Assembly: GCA_964006375.1 (NCBI GenBank)
Contig: OZ023267.1
Location: 27,960,739-28,024,738 of the forward strand
Length of the DNA stretch: 64,000 nucleotides
DNA from: Tillus elongatus
Lineage: Eukaryota > Arthropoda > Insecta > Coleoptera > Cleridae
Reading direction: 5' to 3'
Shown: positions 44,590-53,689 of the stretch, one piece after another
Position numbering within the stretch: position 1 is the stretch's first letter
Layout: each line of letters opens with the position of its first letter
Translations under genes and position numbers: made by a program
Notes under the pieces: model-generated
Databases searched by the model: none
Told to the model about the DNA's origin: nothing
What the model saw: only the letters and a program-made list of their open reading frames with translations

Positions 44590-45498
44590 CACACCGATAA
44601 CAAAAAATAATAATGGGCCGATTTTGATGACGTTTTGTGGGTACCTTCCTTTTGTAAGTGGCTTGGACAAGTTCGTTAGCCAGCAAGATTGGACTGGTTT
44701 TCTTTCAGAAAATGTTTGTATCTCCGATAATAACAAAGCTATGACAACCAAATTTCGCACATACGTTTCTACTATCAAACTTACCCTGCGTGACGAAACT
44801 CAGATGTCTACATTAAAAGGGAGAAAAGTTATAGGCATTTAAAGAAAAATTGGGTGCCACTGGCAATCAAACGAAAGCACAATAACAAAATATGTTGTGT
44901 GGTTAACAAAACCAATTGAATATTCCATACAACGGTTGAGTTTTATTGACGCAAAAGGGTCAAGAAGTAGCAGAAAAAATATTTTGAAAATTTTAGATTT
45001 CTCCTCTTTTTTTATTATTTCTTTAACGTCGGCCTATTTCCGCGACTATGGCCAATTACCGAAGTTTTTTTTCCTCTTGAAACGCCAAATTCGCGATTTA
45101 AAATGTCAAAATTTGCAATTTTCAGACAAATAGTCTAAAACACATACGGATTGTGTGGAACAAATCTCATAATAAGTGTGTTTCAGCTTCAACCGTCATT
45201 GACCTTTATTTTACTAAAATATTTTCGGAAAATCCATTTTAAATAGACCCTCTTTCTGATGCTCTGGCAGTAGTTTCAGCTACAGAGTTTACGCTTTAAC
45301 AGTCTATATTTTAGCGAACTTTCGTAGAAAAGATTTGTTATTGAGAAGACAGCGAGTTATGAATTTTGAAAAGATTTCTTCAAATGAGCGCGAACTAGAA
45401 CCCCTAAAACCCATATGCGGGGTAAGTTTCATTTTTTTTTTCTGTTTAAACATATACAGGGGACGCATTTCTACGACAAAACACAATATCTTCGTTTA
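44365..45498 (+). repeat. TA-tract repeat, copy 10 (left of the Polinton)
   Basis: Hairpin (TTTTAGTGAATTTTC...), TAGCTCCCCTAGAAGAATAA, (TA)n at 44503-44588, and body to about 45290. A second hairpin-end segment (45308-45440) then continues into repeat body, where the Polinton is inserted. The interrupted body resumes at 54516. Confidence 0.7.
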
Positions 45499-45504
45499 TA
45501 TATA
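45499..45504 (+). other. Left target-site duplication of the Polinton (TATATA)
   Basis: TATATA here and at 54510-54515 flank the element. In uninterrupted repeat copies the equivalent site reads CCGTTATTATACAAGATATG. Joining left flank, one TATATA and right flank gives a close match, so a 6-bp duplication is supported by an inferred empty site. Confidence 0.8.
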
Positions 45505-46170
45505 AGTAGATAGGGCAGCACCTGGGACCATCCCCTCCACTTTTTTCTGCGCATGCACGATGACGTCATGCGCATGCGCTGACCTGTGACAGTTGACAGC
45601 TGACCTGTCAGTTTTGACAGGTGTCAATGTCACCTGACCTGACAGCTGTCAACGTCAGCTGTCACCTGACCTGACAGCTGTCAACGTCAGTTGTCACCTG
45701 ACCTGTCAGATGACGTCACAAGCATTCCAAGATGGCTGACCTGTCATAGACAGCAGCAACCCGGGTTCTCTATGGAACTGACCTGTGCTGACGTAAGATG
45801 TTCCGTCTGACCTGTCCAGAGAGAGAGAGAGAGAGAGATAGCTACAGCAGATGACGTCACAAGCGTTCCAAGATGTCTGACCTGTGTGTCCATAGATATC
45901 TACAAGTCAGGTTAGGTATTAACTGTCTTATGTCTGACCTGTGATGACGTCACAAGCGTTCCAAGATGTCTGACCGGTGTGTCCATAGATATCTACAAGT
46001 CAGGTCTCCATGTGTGTTTGTCGAATACCAGCTGTCTGATTGTTTATTAAGGTTATGTTTGTATTTGTTTATTAAGGTTATGTTCACACCCGTGTTGATT
46101 ACCAGTCATATGATTGTTTGTTAAGGTTATGTTTGTATTTGTTATTTGAATGCAAACAGACATGATAATA
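45505..46170. repeat. Left terminal inverted repeat of the Polinton
   Basis: It matches the complement of 53690-54509, near-perfectly for the first 110 bp and then with unit-number differences. It contains TGCGCATGC and GCGCATGCGC, several TGACGTCA, many TGACCTGTCA/ACAGCTGT motifs, repeated ATGACGTCACAAGCGTTCC blocks, and TTATTAAGGTTATGTT repeats at the inner end. Confidence 0.9.
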
Positions 46171-47115
46171 CAAGAGTGTACTTACATACAACAAGAGACG
46201 TCATCCTTGTTTCACAGCTTAACACACACTACTGAACAAGTGTCTCCTGTGTTGAGGAAACAGACAGACAGACAACTGATTGCCATTGTTGAAGCTTATA
46301 CATGCTGTTTGAAAGGATATAACACACGTCATGACAGTTCAAAGTCTTTGCTTAGACTGACAGATGCATGTGTATTTGAAAGAAAAGCATTCGCCTGAAA
46401 TTAGATTTGAACCCACGAACCTCGAATCGGCCATAGACAGCTTTCGCAGATATACTATTGCTAAACCAATAGCTCCACAGACGCACACGTTAAAAGTTTG
46501 TTCACAGTTATATATATAAAACAAAGCCAGTTGTTGTTTACATATGAGGTTAGGTGTTCGTATACATGTTGATTACCAGTTATCTGATTGTTTAGTAAGG
46601 TTATGTTTGTATTTGTTATTTGAATGCAAACAGACATAATAAGAAGAGTGTACTTACATACAGCAAGAGACGTCATCCTTGTTTCACGACTTAACACATA
46701 CTGAACAAGTGTGTCTCTCTCTTGTATTGAGGAAACAAACTGATGTAAGAGAGAGAGAGGCCTTACAAAAGGATAAACAACGTTTTACAGTTGTTAACCT
46801 TAATCCTGTTTGAGCTTGTCTGTGTATCTGTTTAATATATGCAAGAGAGGCCCTCTTAGAGGTAAACAACGTTTTACAGTTGTTAACCTTGGCGAATGTT
46901 ATCTTGTGTTATATCTGTTGAATCACCCCTGCAGTCGTGTTTGAGCTTGTCTAGAATACAAGGGTATCGGAATACTGATACCCTAAATATTTCAACCGAG
47001 GGAGCCAACTTAGAGTTATCGCCAGGGAGCCGGACTACTGTCAGGATATTATTGCTTTACGACATACTTTTTAATTGTATTACAAAATAAAAACACAGTA
47101 ATTTTAACAAAGACT
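46171..47115. other. Left inner non-coding region of the Polinton
   Basis: Diverged inverted similarity to the right inner region continues here (46320-46520 against 53245-53400 and 52430-52590). Short direct repeats (AAACAACGTTTTACAGTTGT at 46775 and 46864) and a hairpin GGGTATCGGAATACTGATAC at 46962 are present. No gene recognised. Confidence 0.6.
46384..46492 (-). other. tRNA-like segment in Polinton flank
   Basis: Read on the - strand it contains GCTATTGGTTTAGC, able to form a 4-bp D-arm-like stem, and GGTTCGTGGGTTCAAATCT, resembling a T-arm/B-box. The anticodon stem does not form well. A related inverted copy with GAGGTTCGAATCTAAT lies at 53280-53390 on the + strand. Probably a decayed tRNA-derived sequence, not a functional tRNA. 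Confidence 0.3.
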
Positions 47116-47121
47116 TTTATT
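47116..47121 (-). terminator. Polyadenylation signal for the DUF8207-like gene
   Basis: TTTATT on the + strand (AATAAA on the - strand), about 132 bp downstream of the stop codon. Confidence 0.5.
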
Positions 47122-47252
47122 TGATTCTAAGTACAAGTATGTAAACTCTTTGTTGGAATACATTTATAGAATTATTAACATTAGATGGTTCAGTGTTGCG
47201 TTGGTGCTGTTGTTGTTGTTGTCGTTGGTGTCTCTTCATGGCTGTGGGTTTA

Positions 47253-48473
47253 CTAGGTGATAACACTAGCTTCTTTTAGTTCTTCCAAGATTGACTGAAT
47301 TTCGTTGTTATGAGCATTATTACCTGCAACTTGGGAAGCCACTAAAAGTCTAAGTCTGTCAACCAACTCGTTTATGTCATTCCAATACACATAGGCTATT
47401 TGTTTGTTATTTTGTATCATATAGTTGTTGGTGCTGATGTTGTTGTTAGGGCTCATGCCGTTGCTATCGCTGCTCTTATCACTCTGAGTTTTAAGTTCAG
47501 TCTTTTGTTTTTTGTTAAGATGTCTGTCGTTGCTGTCGTCATCGTCTTCCTCGTAGGTGTAACCAAAACCTTGAGGAGTTGACGATCTACGACCTCGTGG
47601 ATTTATCACTGGTTTTATTAGAGTCAGATACTTTTCAGAGGAACAACCCTTGGTTCGTGCGTTAGGATCATAGTTCATTTTATAAACACTAGTTGCTTCT
47701 AGAATATCTCTATAGTGTTGAAGATCGTCATAAGTATACCCCCGGGGTCTTTTCATAAATAACAATTCTAGCAAACCTTGTGTTTGCGGGTATCTCCTTT
47801 GGCCCAGTTGAATCTCAGCATCGGTAAAGTCTAAGTGTTTGTTACCAAGACTCCAGCTACCGGTATCTTTAGCGTAGCGGGCACCATACGTTTGATCAAT
47901 GGTACCGAGCCTTGGTGGTTCAGTAAAATACTTGTCTACATAATATCGGACTCGGTCAGGATATTGCTCCAAAAATTCTTGATATGCAGGGTTGGTTGTG
48001 ACAGTTTGTAGGTCTGCCTCAAGCTCTTCAAATGTTGGGATATCCTCATCGGAACTTGTCTCCTCAGCCTCTTCCCTAGGTTCAGCTTCAAAAACTTCAT
48101 GGTCTTTAAGGAACTGTACTTGGGGTTTCGTTTCTGGTATATCGACTTCGTCTTTGATTTGTTCAGCCTTTGGTTGTTGCTGGGGCTGCTGCTGCTGCTG
48201 TGCTGCTGTGTTTTTAGATATTTCACTTAGGGGCTCAACAAGTGGTTTATATAAACGTTGCAGAGCATCATCATTCTCGGCTCTGTTAAGTTTAAGCATT
48301 AAATGTTTTTTTCGAATATTGTCAGCAAGTTGTAAAATCCTTTTCTTAACTTTTCGCTCTTCCTTACCCAACACTTCCATTGTGCTACAACTGGTCGGTA
48401 TTACCAGCTGGTCTAATAATTTGTTTGAGCGATACAGGTTGTGTGGTGGTTTAACATATACTGACTCAGTCAT
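47253..48473 (-). CDS. DUF8207-like Polinton protein of unknown function
   Basis: 406 residues from the first ATG (48473); the frame extends upstream to 48497 only through a GTG. Residues about 33-65 are a charged helical region (KEERKVKKRILQLADNIRKK). About 91-105 is Gln-rich. About 125-160 is acidic. A conserved core at about 165-295 contains YVDKYF, YGARYAKDTGSWSLGNKHLD, QGLLELLFMKRP and KYLTLIKPVINPRGRR. An Asp-rich and Lys-rich low-complexity tail follows. The core resembles, from memory, the DUF8207 group found as uncharacterised proteins in arthropod Polinton-like elements. It is convergent to nothing and lies downstream of the ATPase on the same strand, separated by the CAGCTG tandem array. 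Its role is unknown; DNA-binding or scaffolding is only a guess. Confidence 0.7.
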   Translation of the reverse strand: MTESVYVKPPHNLYRSNKLLDQLVIPTSCSTMEVLGKEERKVKKRILQLADNIRKKHLMLKLNRAENDDALQRLYKPLVEPLSEISKNTAAQQQQQPQQQPKAEQIKDEVDIPETKPQVQFLKDHEVFEAEPREEAEETSSDEDIPTFEELEADLQTVTTNPAYQEFLEQYPDRVRYYVDKYFTEPPRLGTIDQTYGARYAKDTGSWSLGNKHLDFTDAEIQLGQRRYPQTQGLLELLFMKRPRGYTYDDLQHYRDILEATSVYKMNYDPNARTKGCSSEKYLTLIKPVINPRGRRSSTPQGFGYTYEEDDDDSNDRHLNKKQKTELKTQSDKSSDSNGMSPNNNISTNNYMIQNNKQIAYVYWNDINELVDRLRLLVASQVAGNNAHNNEIQSILEELKEASVIT

Positions 48474-48512
48474 GGTACATGTCTTCTTATTTATCACGAT
48501 ATCCGTCTGTCT

Positions 48513-48857
48513 TGTTAGACAGCTGTGTTAGACAGGTGTGTTAGACAGCTGTGTTAGACAGCTGTGTTAGACAGCTGTGTTAGACAGCTGTGTTAGACAG
48601 CTGTGTGTTAGACAGCTGTGTGTTAGACAGCTGTGTGTTAGACAGCTGTGTGTTAGACAGCTGTCTGTTAGACAGCTGTGTGTTAGACAGCTGTGTGTTA
48701 GACAGCTGTGTGTTAGACAGCTGTGTGTTAGACAGCTGTGTGTTAGACAGCTGTGTGTTAGACAGCTGTATGACAGCTGTATGACAGCTGTGTGTTAGAC
48801 AGCTGTGTTAGACACCTGTATGACAGCTGTGTTAGACACCTGTGTTAGACAGCTGAC
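48513..48857. repeat. GTTAGACAGCTGT tandem array
   Basis: About seven units of 13 bp (GTTAGACAGCTGT, from 48514) are followed by about a dozen units of 15 bp (GTTAGACAGCTGTGT), then degenerate TATGACAGCTG units. Every unit carries the palindrome ACAGCTGT, which is also frequent in the TIRs. It sits between the 3' end of the ATPase gene and the start of the DUF8207-like gene. It could be a promoter/enhancer, an origin or a packaging site; nothing in the sequence decides which. Confidence 0.9.
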
Positions 48858-48874
48858 TGTCCTGTCTATCATTG

Positions 48875-49570
48875 TTAGAATAATATATATCTATCGAATC
48901 CTTTTCTATATCGGCCTTTGTGTACCTCGTTTTCCTTCACAATCACCAACACACCATACTTATTATCTTTCCAGCATTGGTGGCAGATAGTTTTAAATTG
49001 TTTAAGGTCCATATCGGTGGTCACATGATCGTCGTACACGTGTTTTAAATTGGTTTCATCTTGCTTGAATAACACAATAACATTGGTGTTGTCACGTACC
49101 AGATGTTTGGGTATTCGTGTATATGTTTGACAGAGATAGAATGAATCAATATTCTTATGTCTGCCCATACTGAAGTATGCTCTTATTTTATCTTGTTTGT
49201 CACAAGCTACATCATCAAATATAAACACAGAGTTGTCCTTGGCATCTGCCGGATCTAATATTTCATCGTTTTCTCTATAAGGATAGTAACCAACACCTTT
49301 TGTGGCATTCATCACCTCCTTTAACATCTTGTATTTCGGTTGATACAGAGACTTTGAATACACATACACGTTATCAAATTTTAAACCGTTTGCTTCAAAC
49401 AACAAACTCAGCATGACATTAGTTTTACCACACCCACTCGGACCACATATGATACAGCGAACGGTGTTTGGAAAGAGAGGACCATGCCTCAGTTGTTGTT
49501 GAGCTGTGTCCGTAACAACATCGTCTATATTTGTAATGGGTAAGGCAGAAGCGTGTTTGCTGGTACGCAT
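48875..49570 (-). CDS. Polinton genome-packaging ATPase (FtsK/HerA, A32-like)
   Basis: 231 residues with an ATG at 49570. Walker A is GPSGCGKT at residues 43-50, and Walker B is SVFIFDD at 114-120. A downstream YLCQTYTRIPKHLVRDNTNV segment (145-164) is typical of the sensor region of A32-like viral packaging ATPases. Length and motif spacing fit the Polinton ATP protein. It would pump the genome into the preformed capsid in the infected cell. It is divergent from the capsid operon, sharing a 159-bp intergenic region. All key residues are present and there is no frame break. Confidence 0.85.
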   Translation of the reverse strand: MRTSKHASALPITNIDDVVTDTAQQQLRHGPLFPNTVRCIICGPSGCGKTNVMLSLLFEANGLKFDNVYVYSKSLYQPKYKMLKEVMNATKGVGYYPYRENDEILDPADAKDNSVFIFDDVACDKQDKIRAYFSMGRHKNIDSFYLCQTYTRIPKHLVRDNTNVIVLFKQDETNLKHVYDDHVTTDMDLKQFKTICHQCWKDNKYGVLVIVKENEVHKGRYRKGFDRYILF

Positions 49571-49729
49571 CTTAACTTAAACTAAACTATATTTTATTTG
49601 GGTGTGTATATATATGAATGCAAGTGAGACACCCAGTCAGTATGCATGTTGGTGTCACAGAGTGAGGGTTGTTATTAACAAAGACAGATACAGGTTTTGC
49701 TGAAACGTTGCGGGGGCGTTACAAACACC
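49571..49729. promoter_or_regulatory. Divergent promoter region of the Polinton
   Basis: For the + strand, TATATATA at 49607-49614 is followed 30 bp later by TCAGT (49637-49641), the arthropod TATA/initiator pair. The pX-like ATG lies about 90 bp downstream. On the - strand, AATAAAATATAG near 49590 could serve the ATPase gene, but no clear initiator is seen. Confidence 0.6.
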
Positions 49730-50233
49730 ATGAAAGTTAACAGAAAACTTGATGAGGGGTTTTATGTAATCAACTCGAAGCCAAAGAAGAAGGTTCCCTT
49801 TAAAAACATACTAAGTCTGATTGAGGAAGTTATAAAAGATAGAAATCTTATTCCAACAGCCGTATTTGATATAGCTCATACAATCGTTAGAAACATTGGT
49901 GGACGTAAGAATGTGCAGAAACCTCGAGTTATTCCAATACCTAAAAGCGGGGGCTTCCTTCCGCTGTTGCCTCTGATATTTGGTGGGCTGTCAGCACTAG
50001 GAGCTCTGGGTGGTGGTGCTGCAGGTATTGCCAAAGCCGTGAACGATGCCAAGTCTGCGAAACAGAAACTAGAGGAGGAAGAACGGCACAACAAAACAAT
50101 GGAAGCCATCGCGATGGGTAGGAGAGGGAGTGGCTTGAAATTTAAGCCAAAATGCAAGAGACTGGGCAAAGGCATGTATCTCAAGAAACAGCGCTCCGGT
50201 TATGGGTTGTATCTGCAAAAACCGTTGCAATAA
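49730..50233 (+). CDS. Polinton small basic core/membrane-active protein (adenovirus pX/pVI-like)
   Basis: 167 residues from the first ATG (49730); the frame extends upstream only through a TTG. The N-terminal half is Lys-rich (SKPKKKVPFKN at 16-26). Residues 76-100 form a hydrophobic Gly/Ala stretch (LPLLPLIFGGLSALGALGGG). A charged helix follows (AKQKLEEEERHNKTMEAIAM). The tail is strongly basic and Gly-rich with a YGLYL end. Small proteins with this Gly/Ala segment and basic tail are a regular member of Polinton/adintovirus structural modules and are compared to adenovirus minor core proteins. Role inferred: DNA condensation or membrane lysis. It is the first gene of the rightward block; the next ATG is 33 bp past its stop. 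Confidence 0.65.
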   Translation: MKVNRKLDEGFYVINSKPKKKVPFKNILSLIEEVIKDRNLIPTAVFDIAHTIVRNIGGRKNVQKPRVIPIPKSGGFLPLLPLIFGGLSALGALGGGAAGIAKAVNDAKSAKQKLEEEERHNKTMEAIAMGRRGSGLKFKPKCKRLGKGMYLKKQRSGYGLYLQKPLQ

Positions 50234-50259
50234 AAGACTCAAACAGTAGCCTGTGTGTA

Positions 50260-50265
50260 TCAGTC
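50260..50265 (+). promoter_or_regulatory. Possible initiator of the penton-like gene
   Basis: TCAGTC lies 29 bp after TAAAAG (50231-50236), but only about 4 bases would remain before the ATG at 50266. Either the leader is very short or this is coincidence. Confidence 0.3.
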
Positions 50266-50976
50266 ATGGCGCACACCTTTGTGTTGAAAGACCGCAGCTC
50301 CCATCTGTCGTCAGACTACCATCCACCAATTGTTTTGGATGGTAATTATGCTGTTGCCTTGATAGGCTTTCACACCTACAACAACATACCCAACATCTAT
50401 GAATGTAAAAACAAATTTCATGTAAAAGAAGGAACCGGTTGGCGAACCATCACGATACCCACCGGTGCTTATGAAATAACACACTTGGAAGAGTTACTTC
50501 AAAATGAACTTGTTGGTGCTACAGCAACACACGAACAAAAGCAACAGGCTCTGATTCTGAGACCTAATCCGAATACCATCAAATGTAGACTAAAGTGTTA
50601 TACAAATGTCAGTTTTGAATTTGATGGTTCGATTGGGCGAATGTTGGGCTTTTCAAAACAAGTTCTTCAGCCGGACACCTTTTATGAATCTGATTTACCT
50701 GTTGATATAGTGGATGTTAGACAGATTCGCATCGAAACCAATATTGTGTCTGGTTCCTATTATAACGGACAACCCTCACATACGCTGTATGAGTTTGCTC
50801 CGATGGTTGATCCTGGCTACGCAATCGACATAGAACCTAAAAATTTAATTTACTTGCCGGTGAACAAGCAAGAGATTTCCAATATAAGCATCGACATCGT
50901 CGACCAAGATTCAGTTCCTGTCAACTTTCAAGGTGAAGAGGTGTCTGTTCGCTTGAAACTTATAAAAGTTGCTTAG
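50266..50976 (+). CDS. Polinton minor capsid (penton-like) protein
   Basis: 236 residues starting at ATG 50266. The frame is open further upstream to 50152, but that part overlaps the previous gene and lacks family similarity, whereas this ATG gives a sensible start (MAHTFVLKDRSSHL). The sequence is beta-rich, with NIYECKNKFHV near 45, a central FEFDGSIGRMLGFSKQVL, HTLYEFAPMVDPGY and IYLPVNK...ISNISIDIVD toward the end. These resemble the single-jelly-roll minor capsid proteins of arthropod Polintons that form vertices. The assignment rests on family recollection, size and position between the pX-like and hexon-like genes. Confidence 0.65.
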   Translation: MAHTFVLKDRSSHLSSDYHPPIVLDGNYAVALIGFHTYNNIPNIYECKNKFHVKEGTGWRTITIPTGAYEITHLEELLQNELVGATATHEQKQQALILRPNPNTIKCRLKCYTNVSFEFDGSIGRMLGFSKQVLQPDTFYESDLPVDIVDVRQIRIETNIVSGSYYNGQPSHTLYEFAPMVDPGYAIDIEPKNLIYLPVNKQEISNISIDIVDQDSVPVNFQGEEVSVRLKLIKVA

Positions 50977-50994
50977 TATGTTGGTCTTTAAGGA

Positions 50995-51030
50995 TATAAA
51001 AGCAAGTGCATCTACCACAACAAATTCAGT
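50995..51030 (+). promoter_or_regulatory. TATA/initiator promoter of the major capsid gene
   Basis: TATAAA at 50995-51000 is followed 31 bp later by TCAGT at 51026-51030. The ATG is at 51099. It lies in the short gap after the penton-like stop codon (50976), so the capsid genes appear to be separately transcribed. Confidence 0.65.
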
Positions 51031-51098
51031 TGAGTCAGACACGTCAAAGGGTACGCTTCGTCCCGATAATATTGAGTTCCTGCAAAGCCTGGGTTATC

Positions 51099-52304
51099 AT
51101 GTCGTCAAAACTAGAAATATTCAAAGAACCCGTGTTTGATGATGGCATCGATCGAGAAGAGCTGCGCTCTTACTATTCACCAACTAAATCGTTTGGTAAC
51201 AGCGATGAAATTGAAATAGCCATCAACCAACAAGATGCGTTCGGATGTCTGGCCGAGTCAGCTCTAATAATCGAAGGTGCTCTGGAACCTGTAGCAGTCC
51301 AAAATGCCACTGGTGCTTGTTATCTGTCAAATAATGGAGGAGCAGCTCTGTTTGAATCAATGACCTATGAGTTAAATAACAAGGAAGTGGAACGAGTGCG
51401 AGACCCATACACCACAACCATCATCAAAAGTCTGCTATCGTTCAGTAAGAATGAAGCCCAATCTCTTAGCAACGCCGGTCTGAATGTGTCGTCGGAGCAC
51501 ATCACCTTAAATGTTAACAAGTTTCACATGCTCATACCTGTTTGGTTCCTCTTCAGTTTCTTTCATCATTTCAAAGGAGTTCTCTGTGGCAAACATACTT
51601 TCCGCTTTACAAGAAGTCGAAACGATTCCAACGGCTATTACAGCACAGGTACGGCACGAGCAAAAATTACCGTAACCAATATGTTTTTAAAGGTAAAACA
51701 TGTATTTCCCAATGATAAAATGAAATTGGAACTGATGGATAAAATAGCCAAAGACACCTCTATATTTCTCGCATACCGCAAATGGGACATATATGAGTTA
51801 CCAGCACTCAGAGATATCAACAGAGATGTGTGGGCTGTTAAAACTACAACCAACTTGGAAAGACCTCGATATGTGATTATAGCATTTCAAACAGATCGTA
51901 AGGATAACGTGAAGAAGAGGTCAGACTATTTCGATAACATTGGTATGCTGGACCTTCGAGTGTTTCTAAATTCAGAATGCTACCCTTATGAATCTATGAA
52001 TATGGATTTTGAGAAATCGAAATATGCAGAAGCCTATAACATGTATAGAGATTTTCAAAAAAGCTTCTGTTATAAAAACATGTCGGAGCCTATCTTGAAT
52101 TATGACGAGTTTAAAGACAGAGCTCTATTTGTGATTGACTGTCAGCACCAGAACGAGTCAATCAAGTCTTCAACGGTGGACATTAAGGTGGAGTTTATGA
52201 GTCACGCCAACTTTCCAAAAAATACTCGTGTTTATTGTTTGGTTATTCATGACAGTGTAATGGAATATAAACCTCTAACGGGTATCGTTAGAGCCATTAT
52301 GTAA
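51099..52304 (+). CDS. Polinton major capsid (hexon-like, double jelly-roll) protein
   Basis: 401 residues from ATG 51099; the longer frame from 51006 starts with GTG and lies across the promoter. It opens SSKLEIFKEPVFDDGIDREE. Beta-strand-like segments run throughout, with ALIIEGALEP, MTYELNNKEVERVRDPYT, KFHMLIPVWFLFSFFHH, KLELMDKIAKDTSIFLAYRK and LFVIDCQHQNES near the end. Size, order after the penton-like gene and a following polyadenylation signal fit the double-jelly-roll major capsid protein of Polintons. It would build the icosahedral shell. The frame is intact. Without a structure prediction the fold is inferred from context. Confidence 0.65.
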   Translation: MSSKLEIFKEPVFDDGIDREELRSYYSPTKSFGNSDEIEIAINQQDAFGCLAESALIIEGALEPVAVQNATGACYLSNNGGAALFESMTYELNNKEVERVRDPYTTTIIKSLLSFSKNEAQSLSNAGLNVSSEHITLNVNKFHMLIPVWFLFSFFHHFKGVLCGKHTFRFTRSRNDSNGYYSTGTARAKITVTNMFLKVKHVFPNDKMKLELMDKIAKDTSIFLAYRKWDIYELPALRDINRDVWAVKTTTNLERPRYVIIAFQTDRKDNVKKRSDYFDNIGMLDLRVFLNSECYPYESMNMDFEKSKYAEAYNMYRDFQKSFCYKNMSEPILNYDEFKDRALFVIDCQHQNESIKSSTVDIKVEFMSHANFPKNTRVYCLVIHDSVMEYKPLTGIVRAIM

Positions 52305-52352
52305 TAATAGTATGTCATTTTATGTATCAATATGTACAACTTAATTAATCCT

Positions 52353-52358
52353 AATAAA
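52353..52358 (+). terminator. Polyadenylation signal of the major capsid gene
   Basis: AATAAA 49 bp after the stop, followed by a T-rich, GT-containing stretch. Confidence 0.65.
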
Positions 52359-52379
52359 TTTTTATTGTATGTAAAACAG

Positions 52380-53689
52380 TTGTTTTATTTTTATTTTGTT
52401 GCATTTTTATTAACCCCTTTCTGTCTGTCAGTCTAAGCAAAGACTTCGAGCTGTCATGACGTGTTTGTTAAACAGCTGTACAAGCTCAAACAAGGTTCTA
52501 TATGATACTTGTTGGGCAATCAATTGTCTGTCTGTCTTTTATTACACAGCTCTGTCAGTCTAAGCAAAGACTTCGAGCTGTCATGACGTGTGTGTGTGTG
52601 TTAACAATCAACAACAACGTCTATATGTTTTGTTTGGTTCAAGTGGATGTCATTAAACAACTGTGTTATTTCTATAAGGGCCCCCATTCAAGACCTCAAC
52701 AGACGTCAGTGTGTGTTAAACCGTGAAACATGTATGACGTCTCTTGCTGTATGTAAGTATACTATTATATTATTTATGTTTGCATACAAACAATACTTAT
52801 CAAACAATCCTCGTATATCAAAGTTTAGTTTGATGTTTTAAATCGAGTTTTGTTACTTGTGTTTTTTGATCACTCCCTATATAAATTCAGATTCACTGTG
52901 ATATAAAACACTAACATAAACAAACCTCCATAAAACCAGGTCTCCAGTTTTATTACCCCATTAAACAAACTCATTAACATATCTAGATGTAAATACGTTT
53001 TGTTATTGATAGTTTGCTTCAAACGTTTTTGTTTTTAGAATTTGATATTAGATATGTAAATTGGAACGTCTTTAAATATCTTTTACTATAAAATATCTTT
53101 TACTATAATATATAAATATACAATTGTTTTTAAAAAATTACCGTACCTATTATATATTCAAATTGGAATGTAATAGAGATACCACCCCTGCCCACACACA
53201 CACACACACTCATAAGCCTGATAAACTCGTTTTATGTAACAGGTTTTTGTTTTATATATACCACTGCGAACAAACTTTCATCGTATGTCTGAATAGCATG
53301 ATCGGTTTAGGGACGTTTGCATATCTTAGTAAGCTGTATGGTTGAGGTTCGAATCTAATTCAAATCTAATTTCAGGCGAATGCTTTTCTTTCAAAAATCA
53401 TATTTCAAATTAAAATTAAATTTCAAATTACCCGCTCAATATCTTCCTAATATATGTAAGTGTGTGTGCTAAACCGAATGACTGTGTCCAACAGATGTCT
53501 CCCCTCGAGCTAGGGAATATTCTCCCACTCTACAACTTTACAAATAGAATGTTCTCTAGCTCGATGAGTCAGATCTCTGGACACAACAGACACAAATTTT
53601 CAAACAAATTCAAATTTCCCGCCAAAAACGAAATACCCTAACAAACTTCAATACACCTTACCACACACAATAAACAACAGACAGCTGTC
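52380..53689. other. Right inner non-coding region of the Polinton
   Basis: It has inverted similarity to the left inner region: CAGTCTAAGCAAAGACTTCGA at 52432 and again at 52556, related to the complement of 46340-46365, plus the tRNA-like copy at 53280-53390. A (CA)n run lies at 53194. No gene recognised. Confidence 0.6.

Noticed and set aside
46384..46492. Functional tRNA gene
   Set aside because: The anticodon stem and T-stem do not pair properly; only box-like motifs remain.
47992..48531. 179-residue + strand ORF
   Set aside because: It is antisense to the DUF8207-like gene, Ser/Cys-rich as expected for a shadow frame, with no motif.
48577..48798. ORFs encoding repeated VRQLC or LDSCV units
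   Set aside because: They are the GTTAGACAGCTGTGT array read in frame; 15 bp is a multiple of three, so any frame stays open.
48513..48857. CRISPR-like regular repeats
   Set aside because: There are no unique spacers, the units are directly tandem, and the genome is eukaryotic.
45837..53130. A maturation protease, PolB or integrase within the Polinton
   Set aside because: No frame in 46.2-47.2 or 52.4-53.7 kb is long enough, and no DTDS/YxDD-type polymerase or DDE integrase motif was seen.
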